A stretch of 64,000 nt of DNA from Paractinoplanes ferrugineus (GCF_016862195.1 NZ_BOMM01000008.1:124001-188000); one strand, 5' to 3'. Shown: positions 53,348 through 61,915, counted from the stretch's first letter. Translations and numbers: made by a program. Notes: generated from the sequence alone by a model not told the origin.

Positions 53348-54866
53348 GGTAGCTGTTGACGGCCTTGACGATGCAGGTCGTGCTCGGATAGGCGGTGTGC
53401 CCCTCGCCCTCCCAGGTGAGCACGTGCCCGACACCCAGCATGTTGGCCAGATCCGCGGTGTTCTCGTACGGCGTGGCCGGGTCACCTGTCGTGCCGACCA
53501 CCACGATCGGCGGGGCGCCGGTGGCCGCCCCGGCCGGGTAGGGGTCGCGCTGGCCCGGCCAGAACACGCAGGGCAGCATGCCGGTGGCGAGCGCCGCCCC
53601 GAACAGCGGATATTTCGCTCGCCACTCGCCCTGCAGCTTGCGGATCTCCTCGACGGTCGGCACGTCCTTGGTGTCCGCGCAGTTCACCGCCATGTTGGCG
53701 TCGAACAGGTTGCTGTAGCTGCCGTTCGCCTTCCGCTCGGCGTATTGATCGGCGAGCGCGAAGATGCCCTTGGGGTTGCCCTGCTGCAGGGCCGCCACCG
53801 ACTGGGCCAGCGTGCCCCAGCCCCGCTCCGAGTAGAGCGACGAGATCACCGCCACGAAGATCCAGCCGGAGGTCGCCTTGCGGCCGTCGGTGTTGGCCAC
53901 CGGGTTCTTCGCCGCGGCCGCCATCAGGTCGGTGACCGCCTTGCGCGCGTCCGGCGCGATCGGGCATTTGTCCGCGGTCGCCTTGCACCAGGCGGCGAAG
54001 TTGGTGAACGCCCGTTCGAAGCCCTTGGCCTGCGTCTCCGAACCCTCGACATAGGTCTGCTTCGGGTCGACCGCGCCGTCGAGCACCATCGCCCGGATGT
54101 TGCCCGGGAACTGCTGGGCATAGGTGGCGCCGAGCAGCGTGCCGTAGGAGAAGCCCAGGTAGGACATCTTGGCGTCGCCGACCGCGGTGCGGATCGCGTC
54201 CATGTCCTTGGCGGCCTGCTCGGTCGAGAAGTTGACCAGCTGAGCGCCGTACTTCGAGCCGCAGCCCGCAGCGACCCGCCGGTTGAGCGCCACCAGGCTG
54301 TCGAACGCCTCCTGGCTCACCGGGTCGGGCGGGGCGGCGAACGACGCGTCCTGATCCTCGTTGCTGATGCACTTGATCGGATCGGAGCGGCCGACGCCGC
54401 GCGGGTCGAAGCCGACGATGTCGAACCGGTCGGTGACCGCGGTCGGCAGCCCGCCGAGCGCCTCGCCGTAGGACAGATAGACAGCGGTGTCGACACCGGA
54501 ACCGCCGGGGCCGCCGGGGTTGATCAGCAGTGAGCCGATCCGGTTCTTCTGCGCCTCGGAGCGGATGCGGATCAGCGAGATCGAATAGGTCTCGCCGCTC
54601 TTCGGCTCGCCCCAGTTGCGCGGCACCGCGACCTCGGCGCAGTCGTAGGCCATCCCGCTCGCGCCCTGGCCGACCAGGTCCCGGGGGACGTCGTCGCAGC
54701 TGCGCCAGTCGGGTGTGGTGCCCGGGACGGCGCCCGCGCTGGGGCGGCCGGCGATCGGCTGGTCCTCACCCGAGCCGTCGGGCGCGAACGTGGGCAGGGT
54801 GCAGCCCGCGGTGGCGACCACCATTGCGGCGAAGAGTCCGACGGCGAGGCGGGAGCGACGCGGCAC
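53298..54866 (-). CDS. Secreted alpha/beta hydrolase, tripeptidyl-aminopeptidase-like
   Basis: The 522-residue exported protein has signal peptide LAVGLFAAMVVATAGC with Cys22 in an imperfect lipobox. The alpha/beta fold carries oxyanion HGGPG-like NPGGPGGSGVDTAVYLS, nucleophile Ser (about 239) in LGFSYGTLLGATYAQQFPG, Asp in GTTGDPATPYENTADLA and His in WEGEGHTAYPS. This is the SlpD/SlpE-type secreted peptidase architecture. It is probably a lipoprotein degrading peptides outside the cell. Start is GTG 54866. Confidence 0.9.
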   Translation of the reverse strand: MPRRSRLAVGLFAAMVVATAGCTLPTFAPDGSGEDQPIAGRPSAGAVPGTTPDWRSCDDVPRDLVGQGASGMAYDCAEVAVPRNWGEPKSGETYSISLIRIRSEAQKNRIGSLLINPGGPGGSGVDTAVYLSYGEALGGLPTAVTDRFDIVGFDPRGVGRSDPIKCISNEDQDASFAAPPDPVSQEAFDSLVALNRRVAAGCGSKYGAQLVNFSTEQAAKDMDAIRTAVGDAKMSYLGFSYGTLLGATYAQQFPGNIRAMVLDGAVDPKQTYVEGSETQAKGFERAFTNFAAWCKATADKCPIAPDARKAVTDLMAAAAKNPVANTDGRKATSGWIFVAVISSLYSERGWGTLAQSVAALQQGNPKGIFALADQYAERKANGSYSNLFDANMAVNCADTKDVPTVEEIRKLQGEWRAKYPLFGAALATGMLPCVFWPGQRDPYPAGAATGAPPIVVVGTTGDPATPYENTADLANMLGVGHVLTWEGEGHTAYPSTTCIVKAVNSYLIDLQVPQEGLRCPAK

Positions 54867-54914
54867 TGTTTACGGCCTTTCGTTCTGCTGATTCCGGCTT
54901 CGGACGAGGCTAGC

Positions 54915-55982
54915 TCAGCGGCTTGTGAGGACCTCGGCCAGGTTGAATCGCACCGGACGCTCCAGCTGCTCATATGTGCAGGTCCGGGGGTCACGGTCGG
55001 GCCGCCACCGGTCGAACTGGGCGGTGTGCCGGAATCGGACGCCTTCCATGTAGTCGTATCGCACCTCGACCACCCGCTCCGGTCGCAGCGGCGTGAACGA
55101 CAGATCCTTGCCGTTGTTCCACCGGCTGTACTCGTTCTTGCGCGGCGTCCGTTCGCCCTGTTCCTGCGCCGCCCAGTTCCACGGGTGCTGCTCGAACGTC
55201 GTGACCAGCGGCTGGAGCTCGCGGAACAGCTCCTCGCGCACCGCCATCGGGAACGCGCCGATCACCCCGACCGACGCCAGCACGCCGCGCTCGTCGTAGA
55301 GGCCGAGCAGCAGCGAACCGATCCGGTCCTCGGCGGACTTGTGGGTGCGGTAGCCGGCCACCACGCAATCGGCGGTCCGCTTGTGCTTGATCTTGGTCAT
55401 CACCCGCTTGTCGGGCTGATAGGTGAGGTCGGCCGCCTTCGCGATCAGCCCGTCCAGCCCGGCGCCCTCGAACTCGGCGAACCACCGCTGAGCGGTGGGA
55501 AGATCGTCGGTGGCCGGGGTGACGTGCACCGGCGGCTGCGCGTTCTTGAGTACGTCCTGAAGTCGCGCCCGCCGTTGCGCGAAGGGCCGCTCGGTGAGGT
55601 CCTCGTCGCCGATCGCCAGCAGGTCGAACGCCACGAAGCTGGCCGGAGTCTGCTCGGACAGCAGCTTGACCCGGCTCGCCGCCGGGTGGATGCGCTGCTG
55701 GAGCGCCTCGAAGTCGAGCGTGTTGCGCTCCGTGTCGGCCACGATCACCTCGCCGTCGATCACCACCCGCTCCGGGAAGTTGGCCAGCACGGCCTCGACG
55801 ACCTCGGGGAAATATCGGGTCATCGGCTTCTCGTTGCGGCTGCCGATCTCGACCTCCGCGCCGTCCCGGAAGATGATCGAGCGGAAGCCGTCCCACTTGG
55901 GCTCGTAGACCTGCCCCGGCGGGATCTCCGCGACGGGTTTGGCGAGCATCGGCTTGACCGGCGGGTTGATCGGCAGCTGCAT
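54915..55982 (-). CDS. ligC: ATP-dependent DNA ligase, LigC type
   Basis: The 355-residue ligase has the adenylated Lys29 in YEPKWDGFRSIIF, motif III-like FVAFDLLAIGDEDL, motif IV DGLIAKAADLTYQPDKR, motif V MTKIKHKRTADCVVAGYR, and an OB-fold domain with GVIGAFPMAVREELFREL and VVEVRYDYMEG. It seals nicks without polymerase or nuclease domains. It probably works with the stand-alone PolDom protein, as in the mycobacterial LigC complex used in gap repair. Confidence 0.94.
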   Translation of the reverse strand: MQLPINPPVKPMLAKPVAEIPPGQVYEPKWDGFRSIIFRDGAEVEIGSRNEKPMTRYFPEVVEAVLANFPERVVIDGEVIVADTERNTLDFEALQQRIHPAASRVKLLSEQTPASFVAFDLLAIGDEDLTERPFAQRRARLQDVLKNAQPPVHVTPATDDLPTAQRWFAEFEGAGLDGLIAKAADLTYQPDKRVMTKIKHKRTADCVVAGYRTHKSAEDRIGSLLLGLYDERGVLASVGVIGAFPMAVREELFRELQPLVTTFEQHPWNWAAQEQGERTPRKNEYSRWNNGKDLSFTPLRPERVVEVRYDYMEGVRFRHTAQFDRWRPDRDPRTCTYEQLERPVRFNLAEVLTSR

Positions 55983-56049
55983 GGCCCCAGTCTGCCGCTT
56001 CCCGCGTCTTCGTGAAGCCCCTCGGTTTTTTGCCCCGCTCGCGGGTCGC

Positions 56050-56418
56050 TCAGCGGACCAGGACCTCGAGGAGGCGGTCCAGTTCGGTGGCCGGGTCGGC
56101 GGCCAGGCCCATGTGCACCGGGCCGGCTCGGAGGATGGTGCTGCGAGGGGCTACCAGCCAGCGGAAACGCTCGCCCGGCTTCATCGTGGCGGCGGCGCCC
56201 GCACCGGTGCAGGTGGCCTCCCACGAGGCCAGGGCGGTGGCCACGGCGGGCAGGTCGGCGTGCGGGTCGAGGCAGCGCAGCCGGTCCTCGTGCAGGTGGG
56301 TACGGGCGGCCAGGAAGTCGAGCCGCTGGCTGTAGAGAATGACGCCCACGTTGATCAGCTCGCCGCGTTCGATGCGGGGCATGGCCTGGATGATGGCGTA
56401 CTCGTAGGGGAGTCTCAT
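56050..56418 (-). CDS. DUF3037 family protein
   Basis: The 122-residue protein begins YEYAIIQAMPRIERGELINVGVILYSQRLDFLAARTH, the DUF3037 signature, and continues HLHEDRLRCLDPHADLP and FRWLVAPRSTILRAGPVHMGL. Its function is unknown. It overlaps the HipA-like kinase gene by ATGA. This two-gene arrangement recurs in bacteria, implying joint function. Confidence 0.88.
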   Translation of the reverse strand: MRLPYEYAIIQAMPRIERGELINVGVILYSQRLDFLAARTHLHEDRLRCLDPHADLPAVATALASWEATCTGAGAAATMKPGERFRWLVAPRSTILRAGPVHMGLAADPATELDRLLEVLVR

Positions 56419-57137
56419 GGCAGCCACGCCGCCGGCTGCGCGGCGCGCTTCACCAAGTGGTCGAGGTAGGCGTCGCGGTCGCCGCCGTCCAGCCATTCGT
56501 CCGGCACCAGGGCGAGCGTCTCGCCGATCAGCTCGGGGGTCAGCCGGGCGGCCAGGGCCGGCCCCTCGGTGGCGAGTGCCGTGGCGTAGGGCTTGAGCAC
56601 GTGGTCGTCCCACTTGTAGGGGCGGTGCACCACGGCCTCGGCGCGCGGCCAGTTGTGGTGGAAGTAGAGGGTGGCCCCGTGGTCGATCAGCCACAGCGTG
56701 TTGTGCCAGATCAGCAGATTCGGGTTGCGCCAGCTGCGGTCCACATTTTCCACGAACGCGTCGAAGGCCAGCACCCGGGAGGCCAGCGCCGGCTCGACCG
56801 GGTGGGCCACCGGGTCGTAGCCCAGCGACCCGGGCAGGAAGTCCATCCCGAGGTTGGCCCCGGCGCTCGCCTTGATGAGCTCCTGGACCTCTTCGTCGGG
56901 CTCGGCCCGTGCCACGATCGGGTCGAGGTGCATCACGGCCAGGTCGGGCACGGGCAGGTCGAGCCGCCGGCCCAGCTCGCCCGCGATCACCTCGGCGACG
57001 AGTGCTTTCGGTCCCTGCCCGGCGCCGCGGAACTTCACCACGTACGTGCCGAGGTCGTCGGCTTCGACGACGCCGGGCAGTGAACCACCTTCGCGTAGCG
57101 GTGTGACGTAGCGGAGGGCGGTGACTTCACGTAGCAC
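56415..57137 (-). CDS. HipA-like kinase-fold protein
   Basis: The 240-residue protein shows kinase elements of the HipA/PI-kinase-like fold: ATP Lys35 in TYVVKFRGAGQGPKALVAEV, catalytic Asp133 and N138 in FVENVDRSWRNPNLLIWH, and metal-binding Asp152 in LWLIDHGATLYFHH. There is no HipB-like antitoxin gene beside it; instead DUF3037 is coupled. A substrate of the HipA type (aminoacyl-tRNA synthetase) is not shown. Start is GTG 57137. Confidence 0.85.
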   Translation of the reverse strand: MLREVTALRYVTPLREGGSLPGVVEADDLGTYVVKFRGAGQGPKALVAEVIAGELGRRLDLPVPDLAVMHLDPIVARAEPDEEVQELIKASAGANLGMDFLPGSLGYDPVAHPVEPALASRVLAFDAFVENVDRSWRNPNLLIWHNTLWLIDHGATLYFHHNWPRAEAVVHRPYKWDDHVLKPYATALATEGPALAARLTPELIGETLALVPDEWLDGGDRDAYLDHLVKRAAQPAAWLP

Positions 57138-57160
57138 GCGCCCACCCTAACCGCCGTTGA

Positions 57161-57715
57161 TCAGGCCGTGGCCGGCCCCTGCCGCCGCAGCTCGTCGACC
57201 TTGGTCATGGCTTCCCGCAGGTCGGCCAGCCAGTCCTCGGTGTGCTGCCCGACCAGCTTGACGCACCAGGCCAGGGCTTCCGACCGGGAGCGGGCCACGC
57301 CGGCGTCGACCAGCGTGTCCAGGATCTGCCGCTCCGGCTGGCGCAGCCGCGTCATCACCGGCGCGGCCAGATGGGTGAACAGTTCGTTGGTGTCGCCGGA
57401 GCGGATGCCCCAGGCGACCTTGCGCTGATAGCGGTGCTCGACCTGGCGGGCCACCCGGATGCGGTCCTCCCGGGTGTCTTCCCGGAACTGGTTGATCCGG
57501 CCGGCCTGGGCGGCGGCCCGGTCGGCCTCGGTGACGTCGGTGCCGAGGTCGGGTTCGGCGACCCGGCCCCAGATGATGATCTCGTCGCGGTCGATCACGA
57601 TCTCGGGCCGCTCGGTGAACCATCCGTCCGGGATGGCCCCGGTGACCCAGGCAGCCGCGTCGTCGGCGGCCGGGGGCTCGTTGCGGGCCCCCGGCGGTGC
57701 GGGACGGTAACGCAT
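57161..57715 (-). CDS. Conserved actinobacterial protein with RHH-like C-terminus
   Basis: The 184-residue protein has an N-terminal region EIVIDRDEIIIWGRVAEPDLGTD, a helical middle (REDRIRVARQVEHRYQRKVAWGIRSGD), and a C-terminal segment RQPERQILDTLVDAGVARSRSEALAWCVKLV (about 127-157), the spacing of a ribbon-helix-helix DNA-binding motif. Start ATG 57715 has GGGGAGG 6 nt upstream; TTG 57721 is weaker. Tandem repeats just upstream look like its operator. Confidence 0.75.
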   Translation of the reverse strand: MRYRPAPPGARNEPPAADDAAAWVTGAIPDGWFTERPEIVIDRDEIIIWGRVAEPDLGTDVTEADRAAAQAGRINQFREDTREDRIRVARQVEHRYQRKVAWGIRSGDTNELFTHLAAPVMTRLRQPERQILDTLVDAGVARSRSEALAWCVKLVGQHTEDWLADLREAMTKVDELRRQGPATA

Positions 57716-57739
57716 ATCCAACCTCCCCTTGCAAACGTG

Positions 57740-57761
57740 ATTACAGAATTACACCGTTACA
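57740..57761 (-). promoter_or_regulatory. Three RTTACA iterons at 8-bp period
   Basis: ATTACA (57740-57745), ATTACA (57748-57753) and GTTACA (57756-57761) repeat in phase every 8 bp, 25 bp before the RHH-like gene. On its coding strand they read TGTAAT/TGTAAT/TGTAAC. RHH repressors such as plasmid omega proteins bind tandem heptads of this sort. Candidate autoregulatory operator. Confidence 0.55.
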
Positions 57762-57796
57762 ACGGCAACGGCCATCACGTTCGCCCGGGGCGTATT

Positions 57797-58588
57797 TCAG
57801 TGCCGGACGCCGGCCAGTTGGGTGGCCTGGGCGACCAGGTTGTCCTTGGCGTCCCAGACGAAGACGACCTCGTCCATCCGGCCGCCGAGGATCTCGGTGG
57901 AGTGCATCGTCACCCGCAGCGGGCCGGGGGCCGGCAACCGGCGGAGGTACGCGGTGAGGGTGATCGTCGGCGCCCAGCCGGTGATGCCCAGGGTCAGCGA
58001 GATCGGCGGCGCCGGGTCGAGCGCGACGAGCATGCTCAACGGATCCCAGTCGGCGCCGTCGGCGAGGCGCAGCCACGACGCGATCCGGCCGCTCTGCGAC
58101 GGCTGCCCGAGGGCGAAACCGAGGTCGGCCGGGCTGATCCGGTGCTCGACCACGTCGAGCAGATGCACCGGGAACTGCGCACCGGGTGGGTTCGACGGCA
58201 GCAGCACGCAGTCGTCCTCGGCCGTCATCTCGGGTGTGGTGGCGCTGCTCCAGAAGGCCGCCGACTCGTCCAGCTCGCCCTGCGTCACCAGCGCCTCGGC
58301 ACACGACGTGCCGTCCTGTTCGAGTCGCGCCCGGAACTGCCCCGAGGTGCGCCCGGCCCGCAACAGTTCGACCCGTACGGTGGCCGGCCCGGCCTTGGGC
58401 GGCCGGAGAAAGGTGGTGGTCACCGCGACGAGATGGGCAAGCGCGGCGTCGCCGGCCACCGCCCGGCACAGGATCGCCATGAGATAGCCGCCGTGCAGCT
58501 TGTCGCCGATGGCCCACTGCGGGTCGAGCTCGGCCTGATAGACGCCGTCGCCGCCGTGGACGGCCGTCGCCTCCGCGAAGGTCTTCAT
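57797..58588 (-). CDS. TesB-like acyl-CoA thioesterase (double hotdog)
   Basis: The 263-residue protein has ELDPQWAIGDKLHGGYLMAILCRA, VTTTFLRPPKAGPATVRVELLRAGRTSGQFRARLEQDG in the first hotdog and GRIASWLRLADGADWDPLSMLVALDPAPP, RVTMHSTEILGGRMDEVVFVWDAKDNLVAQATQLAG in the second. It probably hydrolyses acyl-CoAs. A perfect palindrome (58609-58627) lies 21 bp upstream of ATG 58588. Confidence 0.87.
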   Translation of the reverse strand: MKTFAEATAVHGGDGVYQAELDPQWAIGDKLHGGYLMAILCRAVAGDAALAHLVAVTTTFLRPPKAGPATVRVELLRAGRTSGQFRARLEQDGTSCAEALVTQGELDESAAFWSSATTPEMTAEDDCVLLPSNPPGAQFPVHLLDVVEHRISPADLGFALGQPSQSGRIASWLRLADGADWDPLSMLVALDPAPPISLTLGITGWAPTITLTAYLRRLPAPGPLRVTMHSTEILGGRMDEVVFVWDAKDNLVAQATQLAGVRH

Positions 58589-58608
58589 CCGGTCAAGCTG
58601 GCACGGCC

Positions 58609-58627
58609 AACTTGACGTCGTCAAGTT
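58609..58627 (-). promoter_or_regulatory. 19-bp perfect palindrome upstream of thioesterase gene
   Basis: Arms AACTTGACG and CGTCAAGTT flank a single T. A further GTCAAG half-site lies at 58592-58597. This is a TetR-type operator architecture. The AACTTGACGT core also occurs at 10360-10369 in the tandem array. Confidence 0.55.
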
Positions 58628-58690
58628 CCTTGGTGACTTCGCGACGAACTGCACAGACAGCGTCGGCGCGAAGCCTTCCCACCAGACTTT

Positions 58691-60148
58691 CTAGAGTACG
58701 AAGGCATCCGTCCACAGCTGGCGGGAGCGCCCGGACAGAGCCTCCATCAGGCCGATCGCCTGGCTGTCGGTGAGCCCGGCGACGAAATCGATCACCGCTC
58801 GGCCGCGGGCCTGGCCCAGCCGGTCGGGTGTGCCGTCGGCGAGCTCGACCTCGGCCAGTTCGACCAGGTCACGCAGGCGGCGGGGGATGCGCTCCTGTTC
58901 GTCGGGGTCGGTGAGCCAGGCGAGCAGGGCCTCCACCAGCGACGCGAGCAGGCGGCCCTGGCCGCGCTGATGCAGCGCGAGATCCGGGCGGGCGAGCACG
59001 AAGCGGTTCTGCACGAACTTCAGCACCTGCACCTCGTGCCACTGGGCCGGCGCGAGCTGAATGTGGCCGGAGCGGACGGCCGGCTGACCGGTCAGCTCGA
59101 TCGACTCGACCAGGCGCCGGGTCCAGTTCGCTGAGAACGCCGCCACCTGCGCCTCCGCCTCCAGGGAGCCGTCGAACGGGCGGGCCAGCAGGCCGTCGAC
59201 CAGTTCGGCGCGCACCAGCTCGACAGCCGCCGCGAACGCGTCGTCGTTGGCCATCCAGCCGTCCTTGCGGTGCAACTGCCGGCGCAGCGACTCGATCGCA
59301 CCGCCCGCCCGCTCCGGGTCCGAGTCGGGACCCCAGCGCTGCCAGGCCATCAGCTCGGTGGCGACCGCGCCCTGCTGGAGCACGCCCACCCGGTGCACGT
59401 CCTCCAGGTCATGGATGGCGTAGGCGATGTCGTCGGCGGTGTCCATCACCGAGGCCTCGAGCGTCTGCTGCCAGTCGGCGACCCGGCCGGCGAACGGGGC
59501 CCGGGCGGCGACCATGTCGTCGGCCTCGGTCGAGTAGGCGCCGAACTTGAGCGAGCCGGCGGACGGGTCGTCGGGGATGGGGGCGGCGCCACGCGGCGGG
59601 GGATCCATGTAGCGGACGGTGCCGTGCCTGGTCCACGGGTATTTGAGGATCGCGGCGCGGACCGCGCTGGTGAGGTTGAGGCCGATGGTGGCCTGGCCGC
59701 GGATCTCGGTGCTGGTGACGATCCGGTACGACTGGGCGTTGCCCTCGAAGCCGTCCGCGATGCCGAGCCGGAGTCGCGCGAGCCGGTCGAGCACCCGTTC
59801 GCCGAGGTGACCGAAGGGCGGGTGGCCGAGGTCGTGGGCGAGGGCGGCGGCTTCCACGACGTCCGGATCGAGCCCGCCGAGTTTCTCCGCCAGATCCGAC
59901 CGGTCGGTGCGCAGCGCGCGTTCGGCGATGGCCCGCGCCACCTGGGCGACCTTGAGGCTGTGCGTCATCCGGTTGTGCACGAGGAGGCCGGCCCCACCCG
60001 GGCTGATCACCTGGGTGACGCCGGCCAACCGCGCGAAGAACGGGGAACTGACGATCCGGTCCCGATCCACCCGGTACGGGCTGGCGGCGAGATCACCCGG
60101 GGCCACCAGGCTGTCGCCGAACAAACGCTGGGCACGTGGATCAGTCAT
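58691..60148 (-). CDS. dgt: Deoxyguanosinetriphosphate triphosphohydrolase (dGTPase)
   Basis: The 485-residue HD-domain enzyme has FFARLAGVTQVISPG, RMTHSLKVAQVARAIAERAL (His), AAALAHDLGHPPFGHLGERVLD (HD motif), FEGNAQSYRIVT, SVMDTADDIAYAIHDLEDVHR (second Asp) and a long helical C-terminus. It hydrolyses dGTP to deoxyguanosine and triphosphate, controlling dNTP pools. Start ATG 60148. It lies 11 bp downstream of the LURP-one gene, so co-transcription is likely. Confidence 0.94.
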   Translation of the reverse strand: MTDPRAQRLFGDSLVAPGDLAASPYRVDRDRIVSSPFFARLAGVTQVISPGGAGLLVHNRMTHSLKVAQVARAIAERALRTDRSDLAEKLGGLDPDVVEAAALAHDLGHPPFGHLGERVLDRLARLRLGIADGFEGNAQSYRIVTSTEIRGQATIGLNLTSAVRAAILKYPWTRHGTVRYMDPPPRGAAPIPDDPSAGSLKFGAYSTEADDMVAARAPFAGRVADWQQTLEASVMDTADDIAYAIHDLEDVHRVGVLQQGAVATELMAWQRWGPDSDPERAGGAIESLRRQLHRKDGWMANDDAFAAAVELVRAELVDGLLARPFDGSLEAEAQVAAFSANWTRRLVESIELTGQPAVRSGHIQLAPAQWHEVQVLKFVQNRFVLARPDLALHQRGQGRLLASLVEALLAWLTDPDEQERIPRRLRDLVELAEVELADGTPDRLGQARGRAVIDFVAGLTDSQAIGLMEALSGRSRQLWTDAFVL

Positions 60149-60159
60149 ACCCCGCAACG

Positions 60160-60738
60160 CTACCGGGACTGCAGCGCGTCCAGCGCAACCGCCATCGCCG
60201 CGACGAGCCGGCGGTCCAGCTGCGGGTCGTGGATGGTGATCACGTAGCGGTCCCGCAGGCCCCACTTCTTGATCACCGAGAACGCCGGGCGGTCGCCGAT
60301 CAGGAACTCGAAGTGGTACGGCAGCCAGGACAGCGAGTCCACGAAGCGGCGCAGGATCGCCACCACCAGGTTGCTCTCGCGGCCGATCATCTCGGCGTAG
60401 CCGGGCTGCTCCAGGTGCCAGGTGGAGCGCAGCAGCGACTCCTTGAAGTTCTTCTTGAACAGGCCGATCGGGGCGCCCTTGGCGTCGGTGACGTCGTAGG
60501 TGGCGCCCAGATCGATCACCTGGCGGGCCTTGAAGCCCAGCACGGGGGTCGTTCTGGTGTCGTCGGAATAGAGGGTGACCTGCTCTTTGAAGGCCATCCG
60601 CTTCTGCTGTGCGAAGGCGAGAAGGCCCGCCTCGGCGCCGTCCGGCGAGACGGCGTGGATCTCATATTGGTTGACCATCAGGCGGATACGCTGACGGACG
60701 ATCAGCTGCTGCTGGGTCTGAAGGGTGTCGACAGTCAC
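60160..60738 (-). CDS. LURP-one-related (tubby-like) family protein
   Basis: The 192-residue protein has RQRIRLMVNQYEIHAV, LLAFAQQKRMAFKEQVTLYSDDTRTTPVLGFKARQVIDLGATYDVTD, PIGLFKKNFKESLLRSTWHL and FEFLIGDRPAFSVIKKWGLRDRYVITI, the beta-barrel pattern of LURP-one/phospholipid-scramblase-like proteins. A membrane or lipid-associated role is likely but unproven. Start is GTG 60738, divergent from the MBL hydrolase. Confidence 0.87.
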   Translation of the reverse strand: MTVDTLQTQQQLIVRQRIRLMVNQYEIHAVSPDGAEAGLLAFAQQKRMAFKEQVTLYSDDTRTTPVLGFKARQVIDLGATYDVTDAKGAPIGLFKKNFKESLLRSTWHLEQPGYAEMIGRESNLVVAILRRFVDSLSWLPYHFEFLIGDRPAFSVIKKWGLRDRYVITIHDPQLDRRLVAAMAVALDALQSR

Positions 60739-60805
60739 GGCCGCGGAGTCTAGAACCTTTGGCGCTCGCTGGCAGTACCCCCGGTTCGCCAGTCAAAATA
60801 GCCTG

Positions 60806-61906
60806 ATGACTAAGCGGGGAAGAACCGGTTTGATCGCCCTGGCACTGGGTGCCGCGGCGGTGTGGGTGGCCAAGGACATCCCGCGGCAGATGGGTGCCAA
60901 GGCCAAGGGCGACCGGTTGACCCGGGTCCTGGCCTCGCCGCAGTTCGCGGACGGCAAGTTCCGTAACACGGTGCCGGCCAGCCAGCCCGACGCGGCCGCG
61001 CTGACCCGCATCGCCTCCGCCTCGATGCGCGACCGCGAGTCCCGCCGTCCGCACCAGCCGATCCCGGTCGTGTCCCCGGCCCCCGGCCTGGACGCCGACG
61101 GCCTGCACGTCACGTGGTACGGCCACTCGTCGGCACTCGTCGAGATCGAGGGCCGGCGCGTGCTGCTCGACCCGGTCTGGAGCGACCGCTGCTCGCCGTC
61201 GCGCATCTCCGGCCCGAAACGGCTGCACGAGCCGCCCGTCGCGCTGCGCGACCTGCCTCCGATCGACGCCGTGTTGATCTCCCACGATCACTACGACCAC
61301 CTCGACATGGAGACGATCCAGAACCTGGTCGACCTCCAGGCGGCGCCGTTCCTGGTGCCGCTGGGCGTGGGCGCCCACCTCGAGCGCTGGGGCGTGCCCG
61401 CCACCCGCATCATCGAGCTCGACTGGAACGACAGCGCCAAGGTCGCCGGCCTCGAGTTCGTCGCCACCGCCGCCCGGCACTTCTCCGGCCGGGGCTTCAG
61501 CCGCGACGAGACGCTCTGGACCAGCTGGGTGATCAACGGCCCGACGCGCAAGGTCTTCTACTCCGGTGACACCGGCTATTTCCCCGGCTTCGCCGAGATC
61601 GGTGCCGAGCACGGTCCGTTCGACGTCACGCTGGTTCAGGTGGGGGCGTACGGCGATGCCTGGCCCGACATCCACATGATCCCGGAGGACGGCGTGGCCA
61701 CCCACGTCGACGTCCGGGGCGGCTTGCTGATCCCGGTGCACTGGGCGACCTTCAACCTCGCCCTGCACGAGTGGTCGGAGCCGGCCGACCGCACCTGGAA
61801 CGAGGCCAAGGCCCGCGACGTCAAGCTGGCGATTCCCCGCCCCGGTGAGCGCGTCGACGTCGACAACCCGCCGCCGGTCGACGGTTGGTGGCAGCAGATC
61901 GCCTGA
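60806..61906 (+). CDS. MBL-fold metal-dependent hydrolase (UPF0173/NAPE-PLD-like)
   Basis: The 366-residue protein has an N-terminal hydrophobic segment (TGLIALALGAAAVWV), then the MBL core: VTWYGHSSALVEIEGRRVLLDPVWSDRCSP, the metal motif LISHDHYDHLDMETI, VATAARHFSGRGFSRDETLWTSWVI, FYSGDTGYFPGFAEIG and LLIPVHWATFNLALHEW. This layout matches the NAPE-PLD/RomA-like subgroup, which acts on phospholipid-type substrates. ATG 60806 chosen. Confidence 0.9.
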   Translation: MTKRGRTGLIALALGAAAVWVAKDIPRQMGAKAKGDRLTRVLASPQFADGKFRNTVPASQPDAAALTRIASASMRDRESRRPHQPIPVVSPAPGLDADGLHVTWYGHSSALVEIEGRRVLLDPVWSDRCSPSRISGPKRLHEPPVALRDLPPIDAVLISHDHYDHLDMETIQNLVDLQAAPFLVPLGVGAHLERWGVPATRIIELDWNDSAKVAGLEFVATAARHFSGRGFSRDETLWTSWVINGPTRKVFYSGDTGYFPGFAEIGAEHGPFDVTLVQVGAYGDAWPDIHMIPEDGVATHVDVRGGLLIPVHWATFNLALHEWSEPADRTWNEAKARDVKLAIPRPGERVDVDNPPPVDGWWQQIA

Positions 61907-61915
61907 GGCGTGCCC

